A DNA stretch of 16,478 nucleotides from a bacterium UBP6_UBA1177 (GTDB lineage Bacteria > UBP6 > UBA1177), in assembly GCA_002310995.1 (NCBI GenBank), contig DBYV01000047.1:31048-47525 (forward strand), in the 5' to 3' direction. The notes below the pieces were generated by a model. It did not search any database, was not told the DNA's origin, and was given only the letters and a program-made list of their open reading frames with translations. A program made the translations under genes and the position numbers. This document shows, in pieces, positions 7,884 through 14,710 of the stretch (positions are counted from its first letter, which is position 1; each line of letters starts with the position of its first letter).

Positions 7884-10800
7884 TTATTCGGCGTTGGATT
7901 TTCTTGTAAAAAATGCGAATCCGAAAACGAATAGAATTGCTGCAATAAGAGCAAAAATACCGGTATTTTTGTCATCGATAGCCGTTACAGCGCAACTGCC
8001 GCCGTCATCGTCGCCAGACATACATGTAAGGTCGCCTTCTTCGCATTTGTAGCTGAATTCTTTTGATTTGATCGGAAGACCGATAAGTTCGCTGTTTGTT
8101 TCAAGTTTAACTTTCGACTTCTGGATTTCGATCTGTGCCATAAGGTCTTTCGGAATGTTGAAATCAGCCGTGAAAAGCAATGTTTTTTCTTCGCCGGCTT
8201 CAAACGAAACCGGAGTATCGAAAACTATATCCAGAACATTTGAAGTCTCTCCTGGTGTCGCGGACGCAAGCATCATTTCGTTTTCAGCGGAAGCGTTTTT
8301 ATCAACATCAAGATAAACAGCAATCTTTTTGATACCTTCGTTGAATTTTACTGATTTGCTTGTTGTTTTGAGGGTGATTTTTTTGATGCTGTTGCTATGC
8401 GCAATCGATTTTGCTCTTACCTGAAGAATTCCGACAGAAGATTTGTTTATATTTGATGGTGATGGAACAGGAGGCTCAACACTTCCTTTTGTGAAAACAA
8501 AAGCTTCGGTCGTTGGTTCGAATGAAAATTCTGCGAAATTCATCGGGCTTTCCGAAATCTCGGCTGTAACATTTTCAATTTTGCTGAACGAGAATCTGTC
8601 GATATCTTCAATGTAAAAATAGAAACTCGTGTTTACAGGAATCGATTCAGGATTTTTATATGAAACATCGGCAACAATCAAAAAATGATGAAGTACATTC
8701 GTTTCATAAACAGCAGAATCATTTTTCAAACCCAGTGCAACACTGTTCGCTTTCGGGCTCTGCGGATCGGTAACTTCAGTGTCGCCTTCATCGAAAACAC
8801 CGTTTCCGTTTTTATCGTAAACCAGTCTGATGTTGCCGACATTTGTAGCCTGATCTTTGACGTAAAGGCTCGCAACGAGTGAATCAAACGAGAAGTTTTT
8901 ACCGTTTTCTTCGGTCGTTGCCATGATGGTAAACTGTCCCATAACAAGTTTTTCTGCCGGAGCTGCAACGATTATAGCCGATTCGCTGAGAGGAGAGTTC
9001 TTGCCTTTTGCAACAGTGATTTTTGCACTTTGCGCAAAGAGTGAATCGTCAGTTACACAGCCTCCGTTTTTGCAGACTTTACCTGCGCCGCACTCTTCGT
9101 CTTTTGTGCAGCCTTCGCCGTCGCCGTAGCCGCCGCAGTTCGTGAGGTCGGGATTTTCGCATGCCGATGCGGAAGGACAGCTGCCGAAAGTAAGTCTGAG
9201 CGGAATAGAAGTGTTGGTTTTGTAAGGTTTGCCGCTGTCATCGTTGATTATAGCGGTGTTTTCAATAACCTCGTTTTTAGCCAGATTGTCTTTTGGTTTG
9301 ACTTTGAATCTGATCATTATTGTTTCTTCGCAAGTCATGCTGACCGAATCGCAATAAGAAAGCATATCTGCAACTTTGTAGGGGGTGGCAAGCGGGAATC
9401 CGCCGTTTACGTCTTCAATAGGAATCCATTTTTTGCAGACATTTTCGCTTTTCCATTCTTTGCACATTTCGGTTGTGCCTGGAGCGTAGTTGACTTTCGT
9501 TGAAAGCGTATCCTGAATGGTGACGTTTGTCGAAATGTCATCACCCCAGTTCTGGATTTTGACAGCGAAGTAGAAAGGAGCAGTCGCGCAGACTGCGTCA
9601 GCCTGTTCCGAGCACGAGCAGTAGTTTTTCTCCCTTCCGTCAGGAGTTGCGGGATTTACAGGAATATCGTATCTTGGAGCTTTTGTATCAAGCGAAACGA
9701 CCATGTAGTTAGGATAAATGCAGTCTTGGTTTGCTCCGATTTTTATGAACATTGAGTTGTCGCCTTTCTTGAACTGCGTATCGAAAAGCGGTTCTTTTTC
9801 GGCATTAAGCAGGAATGTATCGACATCCATCGTGTATTCGAGAGCATTCGGATCGGGATTGTTCGGGTCACCGCCGATGCAGGTCGGTAAATCATCGTTC
9901 CAGCCGTAGATACTTGAAATCGAGTTGTAAGTATCGGAATAGTTGAACGGAGTTCCGCTTTGATCAACTCCTTTGCCGGGATTGCACTGGTTCTGGAGAA
10001 CGACCAGATCTTCCGGAGCAGTTGTCTGGCCGGTTACCTGAAGACCTTCCGGGGGGCATGCACCGCCGCCGAGCAGACCGCCGCAGCCTGTAGCGCTTGC
10101 AAGACCGGGATCGCCTTCGTGAACAGCCATGGTCATTTTGATGATTGGTTTATCGGGAAATTCAAAGCCTGAAATGCCGAGGTTGACTTCCTGTTTGCAG
10201 AATCTTCCAAAACCGTTGTAGATATAGACCATTTTCGGTTCAACTCTTACTGAACGGTAAACCGTAATGAGTGACCATCCGCACATTACCGATGCGCTAT
10301 AACCGTTGCCGCCTACTATCTGCGAAAGATAATCAGACGAATTCGAGCACTCGACATCGCTTACGGTGTAGCTTCCGTAAAGCGACATACCGTCTGATTT
10401 GTAGCCTAAATCTCTTCCTTTTGCGTGGATCTGATTGAAGAAATCGGTGACATCGACGCGGTAGGTGTAGTATCCGCCGTAAATTGTGCCGCCTGATTCA
10501 GTAGTGATTCCTTCAAATGTGAAATCCTGCTGCCCAGGATTTGCATCGGTACCGGCAGTTCCTATTCTCGGGGCAACAGCGTTGACCGTCTGAGTGATCT
10601 GACCGTCGTCTGATGTGAAGTTGAGAGTCGCCGTGTTGTCGGTATGGTTTACATTGTTCGGGTCTAAACTCGAAGTCCAGACAAGATACGCCGCCTCGAC
10701 ATAAGCGTCTTCAGGAACATGCTGGTTTGTGAGCTGGAAAGTGCTCTGTGGAAGGCAGCTGTCTGGTTCCGGGTTATCTTCCCAGTCACATCCGGCAGGC

Positions 10801-11000
10801 GAACTTGCACTGGTGCAGATTTCGCGGATATCGTTGCCCATCAAAGATTTAAACATTACAAAATAGTCGAAACTTCCGGCTTCCCACTGGAGTTTTTTGC
10901 CATCTAGTTCCGCAACATTAGGACCAATTGTTGTGCCTTCATACGCGAATACTGAAAGCGCAGCCGAAAGAATAAGAACAAACATCAAAAATTTTTTCAT
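7884..11000 (-). CDS. Giant exported protein with DUF11-like region and Cys-TM C-terminal sorting tail
   Basis: A 1038-aa exported protein with a Sec signal peptide (1-19, cleavage near VFA-Y). Residues about 90-290 form a beta-rich domain with AAYLVWTS, YRVDVTDFF, GSYTVSDVE and CGWSLITVYR, which resembles DUF3344-like surface domains. About 474-605 resembles DUF11 (VKIQNWGDD...NVTIQDTLS). 608-649 is a Cys-rich knot with CTKDEECGAGKVC. 660-845 and 855-985 are two related beta-domains; the first has an EF-hand-like loop DKNGNGVFDEGD (729-740), the second a degenerate version (DVDKNASAE). The tail has DDDGGSC (997-1003), a hydrophobic helix about 1013-1031 and a basic end RKSNAE. No enzyme motif is seen; it is likely a cell-surface or appendage-like structural protein. 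Start: AGGAGA at 11006-11011 precedes the ATG. It is preceded by the promoter at 11039-11066. Confidence 0.88.
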   Translation of the reverse strand: MKKFLMFVLILSAALSVFAYEGTTIGPNVAELDGKKLQWEAGSFDYFVMFKSLMGNDIREICTSASSPAGCDWEDNPEPDSCLPQSTFQLTNQHVPEDAYVEAAYLVWTSSLDPNNVNHTDNTATLNFTSDDGQITQTVNAVAPRIGTAGTDANPGQQDFTFEGITTESGGTIYGGYYTYRVDVTDFFNQIHAKGRDLGYKSDGMSLYGSYTVSDVECSNSSDYLSQIVGGNGYSASVMCGWSLITVYRSVRVEPKMVYIYNGFGRFCKQEVNLGISGFEFPDKPIIKMTMAVHEGDPGLASATGCGGLLGGGACPPEGLQVTGQTTAPEDLVVLQNQCNPGKGVDQSGTPFNYSDTYNSISSIYGWNDDLPTCIGGDPNNPDPNALEYTMDVDTFLLNAEKEPLFDTQFKKGDNSMFIKIGANQDCIYPNYMVVSLDTKAPRYDIPVNPATPDGREKNYCSCSEQADAVCATAPFYFAVKIQNWGDDISTNVTIQDTLSTKVNYAPGTTEMCKEWKSENVCKKWIPIEDVNGGFPLATPYKVADMLSYCDSVSMTCEETIMIRFKVKPKDNLAKNEVIENTAIINDDSGKPYKTNTSIPLRLTFGSCPSASACENPDLTNCGGYGDGEGCTKDEECGAGKVCKNGGCVTDDSLFAQSAKITVAKGKNSPLSESAIIVAAPAEKLVMGQFTIMATTEENGKNFSFDSLVASLYVKDQATNVGNIRLVYDKNGNGVFDEGDTEVTDPQSPKANSVALGLKNDSAVYETNVLHHFLIVADVSYKNPESIPVNTSFYFYIEDIDRFSFSKIENVTAEISESPMNFAEFSFEPTTEAFVFTKGSVEPPVPSPSNINKSSVGILQVRAKSIAHSNSIKKITLKTTSKSVKFNEGIKKIAVYLDVDKNASAENEMMLASATPGETSNVLDIVFDTPVSFEAGEEKTLLFTADFNIPKDLMAQIEIQKSKVKLETNSELIGLPIKSKEFSYKCEEGDLTCMSGDDDGGSCAVTAIDDKNTGIFALIAAILFVFGFAFFTRKSNAE

Positions 11001-11038
11001 CGCATTCTCCTACTGTAAACAACGCTTAAAAACTATAA

Positions 11039-11066
11039 ATTTTAGCAGAAAACGGAAATAAGTCAA
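11039..11066 (-). promoter_or_regulatory. Extended -10 promoter of the giant surface protein
   Basis: Minus strand: -35 TTGACT (11066-11061), 16-bp spacer ending in TGC, -10 TAAAAT (11044-11039). The TGC directly before the -10 makes an extended -10 element. Predicted start near 11032, leader about 30 nt. The rest of the 168-bp divergent gap (11067-11168) shows no convincing plus-strand promoter, only a short repeated TTTTATGCG (11111-11119 and 11152-11160). Confidence 0.7.
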
Positions 11067-11159
11067 AGCTGAAAAAAGGAAGTTTCGGAGATGATTTGAT
11101 TTTTCGCCCCTTTTATGCGAAAACAGCGTGATTTTTTGGTGATTTGTCCTTTTTTATGC

Positions 11160-11165
11160 GGAGGA
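11160..11165 (+). promoter_or_regulatory. Ribosome binding site fixing the dCMP deaminase start
   Basis: GGAGGA lies 3 nt before the ATG at 11169 and selects that start over an in-frame ATG at 11115, which has no ribosome binding site. Confidence 0.8.
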
Positions 11166-11168
11166 AGC

Positions 11169-11651
11169 ATGGCAAAAAGAGAAAACTACATCTCGTGGGA
11201 TCAGTATTTTATGGGGGTCGCTCTGCTCAGCGCGCAGCGTTCCAAAGATCCGAACACGCAGGTTGGAGCATGCATCGTGAACAGCGAGCATCGCATTGTC
11301 GGAGTAGGTTATAATGGTTTCCCGGCAGGTTGCGGTGATGATGCGCTTCCGTGGGACAGAGAAGGGGAATACCTTGACACGAAGTATCCTTTTGTCGTTC
11401 ACGCCGAACTTAACGCGATACTTAACTCGATTCAAAATCTCCGCGGTTGCACGATTTACGTCGCCCTTTTTCCGTGCAACGAGTGCGCCAAAGCGATAAT
11501 ACAGTCGGGAATTTCCGAAATAGTCTATCTTTCAGATAAATACGCCGACACCGATGCTGTAAAAGCTTCCAAACTCATGCTTGCTCAGGCGAATGTCAAA
11601 ATGAGAAAACTCGACCCGCTGCCTGAAAATATCGTGTTGAAGTTTTCTTGA
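11169..11651 (+). CDS. Deoxycytidylate (dCMP) deaminase
   Basis: A 160-aa cytoplasmic zinc enzyme converting dCMP to dUMP and ammonia, feeding thymidylate synthesis. The zinc site is complete: His78-Ala-Glu80 (HAELNAI), and Cys103 and Cys106 in PCNEC. WDQYFM near the N-terminus, DPNTQVGA and YNGFPAGC are typical of the dCMP deaminase/ComEB branch rather than tRNA or cytosine deaminases. Start at 11169 (MAKRENYISW) is chosen for its SD; the 18 extra residues from the ATG at 11115 do not look like family sequence. The length is normal. It is divergent from the surface protein gene and followed, after a 137-bp gap with a hairpin, by the HD-GYP gene, which appears to have its own promoter. Confidence 0.95.
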   Translation: MAKRENYISWDQYFMGVALLSAQRSKDPNTQVGACIVNSEHRIVGVGYNGFPAGCGDDALPWDREGEYLDTKYPFVVHAELNAILNSIQNLRGCTIYVALFPCNECAKAIIQSGISEIVYLSDKYADTDAVKASKLMLAQANVKMRKLDPLPENIVLKFS

Positions 11652-11658
11652 TTTGTTC

Positions 11659-11700
11659 CGTCGCGCCATGTCGTAGTGACGACGAAACGGCGTGCCGACG
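11659..11700 (+). repeat. GC-rich imperfect hairpin between dCMP deaminase and HD-GYP genes
   Basis: Three stacked pairings: CGTCG/CGACG (11659-11663 with 11696-11700), CGCC/GGCG (11664-11667 with 11689-11692; bulge TGC) and GTCGT/ACGAC (11670-11674 with 11679-11683; loop AGTG). It is far more GC-rich than its surroundings. A pyrimidine-rich tract begins about 18 nt later, so it is not a standard terminator, though it may act as one. It could be a REP-like element or RNA processing site. Confidence 0.45.
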
Positions 11701-11729
11701 TAACGATGTGTGCGCGGATCTTTTCTTTT

Positions 11730-11757
11730 TTGCTCTTTCTCCTTTTTTCACTATAAT
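11730..11757 (+). promoter_or_regulatory. Probable promoter of the HD-GYP gene
   Basis: TATAAT at 11752-11757 is a perfect -10. The best -35 is TTGCTC at 11730-11735 with a 16-bp spacer, only a partial match. The sequence between and before is almost pure pyrimidine. Predicted start near 11764, leader about 25 nt. Confidence 0.5.
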
Positions 11758-11778
11758 CAACAGTTTTTTGTTTTTAAT

Positions 11779-11784
11779 GGAGGG
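11779..11784 (+). promoter_or_regulatory. Ribosome binding site pointing to a TTG start
   Basis: GGAGGG lies 4 nt before TTG at 11789, in frame with the HD-GYP protein. The in-frame ATG at 11777 overlaps this site and has none of its own; the next ATG at 11804 is 19 nt downstream, too far. Confidence 0.7.
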
Positions 11785-11788
11785 ATTC

Positions 11789-13555
11789 TTGGCAAATAAA
11801 GATATGGTGTTTGTTCCGTCGTCTCTTAAAATAGAGCGTTTTGAAAACAGAACCCCGGTGGTTTACGAAACTTTTGCCGAAGTCGAGGCAAAACTTGCCG
11901 AGGCGGGGGATGTACCATACATCCTTATAATGCTGATGCACGATTATCAGCCTGAACTTCCTGTTATAAAGAATGCAAAAGCAGTCCTTATTGTTTCATT
12001 CGACTGCAAATTCAAGCAGCTTGATCCGCGTGTTTTTGTCGTTGACGGTGAAAAGTTCGACCGTTTTTCCTTGGAATATATTCTTGATTTTATCGGTATC
12101 ACCATTGATTTGTACAACAAAATCCTTGAAAACGCGCAGATAAGCATAAGTCTCAGTGTTGAGAAAGATCCTAACGCTCTTTATGGTCAGATACTTACTT
12201 TCCTCCGCAAGGCTACGAATGCCGAGGCCGGAACGCTCTATCTGATGAACGAGGAACACGACAAAATTTACTTCGTTTCAAGTCAGAACAGCCGTTTCGA
12301 TTCCAAGGTTTTTGAAAAGCGCGAAATTCCATTCAACAAAAGAAGTTTTGTCGGGTATGTATGTGACAAAGGGGAGACTCTTAATATTCCTGACGCTTAT
12401 TCCATCCCGCAAGACGCGCCCTATACCTTCAACAGCGACCTCGACAAAAAACTCAACTACAAGACAGTTTCAATAATTACTGTTCCAATGAAAACAGCGA
12501 CAGGTGATATAGTCGGCGCTGTACAGCTTATCAACAAGTTCGACAAAAATTCTTCCGAGCCGGTTCCTTTCAGCGAGTTCGACACGATACTTCTCAAAAG
12601 TCTTTCGACTCTGGCCGCAGTTTCGGTAGAAAACAATAATCTTTTGCTTGAGACTGAAAAACTTCTCAACAATATGATAATTTCTTCGGTAAAAGCAATA
12701 GAGCAGCGAGATCCGATAACAAAAGGTCACAGTATCCGTGTCGCAGCCTACACCATGGCGATTCTGAAACGCGCTCTGCAAAATCCTGACATTGTGAAAA
12801 ACTATGATGTAAACAAAAACACTCTCAAAGTTGCCGAAACCGCTGCACTGCTGCATGATTTCGGTAAAGTAGGAGTCAGGGAAAAGCTGCTTATGAAACA
12901 GCACAGATTATATCCTGAAGAGCTTGAAACGATGAAGTGGCGTATAAAATATGCCATTGCTTTTATGAAGGACGGCAGCGATGACAAAGCGCTTGCACAG
13001 GAATTTCTTTCAAAACTTGATTCGCTTGATGTGCCGCGTCCGCACGATGAGGCAGAGCAGAAACTCATATCAAAGGCAGCCAATATTTTAGTCGATGCGA
13101 ACGGCGAAAAGATAGAACTTGTAACTTCCAAAGAACTTGTATATCTCAATATTCCGAGAGGAACATTTACCACGGAAGAACGTTCCGACATGGAAAAGCA
13201 TGTTCTTTACAGCTATGAACTGCTTAATTCGATTGATTGGCCGCTTTCCCTCAAAGCGGTGCCGAATGTTGCGGCAGCCCATCACGAAAAACTCGACGGT
13301 AGCGGCTATCCGTTCCACAAGACTGCGGCAGAGCTCGGTATAATAGAGCGTATTCTTGCAATTGCAGACATTTATGATGCTTTGACTGCAAAAGACAGAC
13401 CGTATAAAAAAGCAATTCCGCCGGAAGTTGCTGTTTCGATTATCGGAAAAGAGGTCGAAAGCGGCAAACTTGACCAGGTTCTTTTTGATCTTTTTGTGGC
13501 ATGCAGGGAAGATGTCGACCGCGAAGTGGATGCGAGTCTGACAGAGGTAATCTAA
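11789..13555 (+). CDS. GAF-HD-GYP signalling phosphodiesterase (c-di-GMP type)
   Basis: 588 aa from the TTG start; the open frame extends back to 11648 but that part is intergenic. Residues 1-120 alternate short hydrophobic strands and helices (YILIMLM, AVLIVSF, VFVVDG) and could be a degenerate receiver-like domain, though no Asp pattern is certain. A GAF domain spans about 127-285 (AGTLYL...VPMKTATGDIVGAVQLINKF). An HD-GYP domain spans about 296-575: GHS (His314), HDFGK (356-360), His471, HHE (498-500), DGSGYP (503-508), then DIYDALTAKDRPY. All expected metal ligands are present. About 100 residues separate HDFGK from the RGTFTTEER...H segment; I recall an established HD-GYP subfamily with this long spacer followed by IPW and VP before HHEK. 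Predicted to hydrolyse c-di-GMP in response to a GAF ligand; cytoplasmic, no membrane segment. Confidence 0.92.
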   Translation: MANKDMVFVPSSLKIERFENRTPVVYETFAEVEAKLAEAGDVPYILIMLMHDYQPELPVIKNAKAVLIVSFDCKFKQLDPRVFVVDGEKFDRFSLEYILDFIGITIDLYNKILENAQISISLSVEKDPNALYGQILTFLRKATNAEAGTLYLMNEEHDKIYFVSSQNSRFDSKVFEKREIPFNKRSFVGYVCDKGETLNIPDAYSIPQDAPYTFNSDLDKKLNYKTVSIITVPMKTATGDIVGAVQLINKFDKNSSEPVPFSEFDTILLKSLSTLAAVSVENNNLLLETEKLLNNMIISSVKAIEQRDPITKGHSIRVAAYTMAILKRALQNPDIVKNYDVNKNTLKVAETAALLHDFGKVGVREKLLMKQHRLYPEELETMKWRIKYAIAFMKDGSDDKALAQEFLSKLDSLDVPRPHDEAEQKLISKAANILVDANGEKIELVTSKELVYLNIPRGTFTTEERSDMEKHVLYSYELLNSIDWPLSLKAVPNVAAAHHEKLDGSGYPFHKTAAELGIIERILAIADIYDALTAKDRPYKKAIPPEVAVSIIGKEVESGKLDQVLFDLFVACREDVDREVDASLTEVI

Positions 13556-13590
13556 AATCTCTCTTCCGCAAGCAATAAATCCAATTATAT

Positions 13591-13619
13591 TTGACAAAGC
13601 AGTTTTTAAAATATTAGAT
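13591..13619 (+). promoter_or_regulatory. Promoter of the serA-like gene
   Basis: Perfect -35 TTGACA (13591-13596), 17-bp spacer, weak -10 TTAGAT (13614-13619). Predicted start near 13626, leader about 34 nt. No terminator is seen between the HD-GYP stop (13555) and this promoter. Confidence 0.6.
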
Positions 13620-13649
13620 AACCGCGTTGTTCTTTTTAACATTTTTTAT

Positions 13650-13654
13650 GGAGG
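13650..13654 (+). promoter_or_regulatory. Ribosome binding site fixing the SerA start
   Basis: GGAGG 5 nt before the ATG at 13660. It is itself part of an in-frame ATGGAGG (ATG at 13648), so the longer open frame from 13627 or 13648 would place the site inside coding sequence. Confidence 0.8.
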
Positions 13655-13659
13655 TTGAT

Positions 13660-14583
13660 ATGAAAAAAGTTCTTATTGCTACCGAAAAACCTTTTGCAGC
13701 AAAAGCTGTTGCAAAAATCGAAGAGATCTGCGGTGCAGCAGGTTACGAAGTCCGCAAACTTGAAAAGTACACATCGGTTGATGAGCTTAAAGCTGCAATC
13801 AAAGATGTAAACGCAGTCATCATCAGAAGCGACAAAATCACGAAAGAGATCATGGACGCAGCTCCTGAACTCAAGATCGTAGTCAGAGGCGGCGCAGGAT
13901 TCGACAACGTCGACTGTGCAGCTGCAAAAGAGAAAGGCATCGTCGTTATGAACACTCCCGGCGTAAACGCAAACGCTGTTGCAGAACTTGCAATAGGTAT
14001 GGCGATCTATACCGCAAGGACCTGCTTCACCCCGACGACAGGAACCGAGCTCAAAGGCAAGAAACTCGGTCTTCAGGCTTACGGAAACGTCGGCAGAAAC
14101 GTTGCAAGAATCGCGAAAGGTCTCGGCATGGAAGTTTATGCTTTCGACCCGTTCCTCACCAAAGAGAAGATCGAGTCCGAGGGTGTAAAATACATCGCTA
14201 CCAAAGAGGAACTCTACAAGACCTGCAACTACGTTTCTCTTCACATCCCGGCTAACGATGAAACCAAAAAATCGATCACGAAAGAGTTCATGATGGATAT
14301 GCCGAAACCGGCTACACTCATCAATACCGCAAGAAAAGAGATCATCAACGAAGAAGACCTCGCGGCTGTTCTTGAAGCAAGACCCGATTTCAAATACGTT
14401 GCCGACGTAGCTCCGGACAACGCTGAAGAGCTCAAAGCAAAATTCGAAGGCAGAGTTTTCTTCACCCCGAAGAAAATGGGCGCTCAGACAAGTGAAGCAA
14501 ACGACAACGCTGCAGAAGCTGCTGCAAACGAAATCGTCAACTTCTTCGAGAAAGGCGACGTAAGATTCCAGGTTAATAAGTAA
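13660..14583 (+). CDS. serA: D-3-phosphoglycerate dehydrogenase, short Bacteroidota-type
   Basis: A 307-aa D-2-hydroxyacid dehydrogenase fold, predicted to oxidise 3-phosphoglycerate to 3-phosphohydroxypyruvate, the first step of serine synthesis. It has the conserved VVRGGAGFDNVD (74-85), NTPGVNANAVAELA (98-111) and NTARKEIINEEDL (222-234) with catalytic Arg225. Departures from the textbook family: the Rossmann motif reads AxGxxG (A140, G142, G145); the usual catalytic His before GA is replaced by Lys-Lys (TPKKMGAQT, 271-272); the Glu-Pro of the Glu motif is missing (ADVAPDN). No C-terminal ACT domain. I recall the same ATEKPF, HAYGNVGRNVA-like and TPKKMGAQT signature in SerA of Bacteroides and Porphyromonas, so it is a family variant and not decay. 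Codons favour ATC, AAC and GAA, as in highly expressed genes. Function is likely but substrate is inferred. Confidence 0.85.
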   Translation: MKKVLIATEKPFAAKAVAKIEEICGAAGYEVRKLEKYTSVDELKAAIKDVNAVIIRSDKITKEIMDAAPELKIVVRGGAGFDNVDCAAAKEKGIVVMNTPGVNANAVAELAIGMAIYTARTCFTPTTGTELKGKKLGLQAYGNVGRNVARIAKGLGMEVYAFDPFLTKEKIESEGVKYIATKEELYKTCNYVSLHIPANDETKKSITKEFMMDMPKPATLINTARKEIINEEDLAAVLEARPDFKYVADVAPDNAEELKAKFEGRVFFTPKKMGAQTSEANDNAAEAAANEIVNFFEKGDVRFQVNK

Positions 14584-14589
14584 TTTCTT

Positions 14590-14651
14590 CGCCGCCGTCC
14601 CTAGACTCCCTAGATTCCTTAGACTCCCTAAACTCCCTAATGTCGGCGGCG
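14590..14651. repeat. Hairpin with five tandem 9-bp repeats in its loop
   Basis: An 8-bp GC-only stem CGCCGCCG / CGGCGGCG (14590-14597 with 14644-14651) flanks a loop filled by five 9-bp units: TCCCTAGAC, TCCCTAGAT, TCCTTAGAC, TCCCTAAAC, TCCCTAATG (14598-14642). It sits 6 bp after the serA stop. A pyrimidine-rich tract follows (14657-14700) but no direct T-run, so it is not a typical terminator. The rest of the gap to 14710 holds no clear promoter. Confidence 0.85.
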
Positions 14652-14710
14652 GCAAATCTTGTCTTTTTTCTGATTTTCTTTAAAGTTTTCCGTTTTTTGC
14701 TGGTGGTTTA

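Noticed and set aside
11115..11168. Upstream start (ATG 11115) for dCMP deaminase
   Set aside because: No ribosome binding site; the strong GGAGGA fits the ATG at 11169 and homology starts there.
13027..13190. HD-GYP insertion as a foreign domain or frameshift
   Set aside because: The reading frame is intact and the long spacer followed by RGTFTTEER and IDW matches a known HD-GYP subfamily as I recall it.
14598..14642. CRISPR or spacer array
   Set aside because: Units are 9 bp, contiguous, with no spacers and no cas gene nearby.
13636..14655. 339-aa open frame antisense to serA
   Set aside because: Shadow of the biased codons of serA; Cys/Phe/Ser-rich translation, no SD, no family motif, and it starts inside the hairpin repeat.
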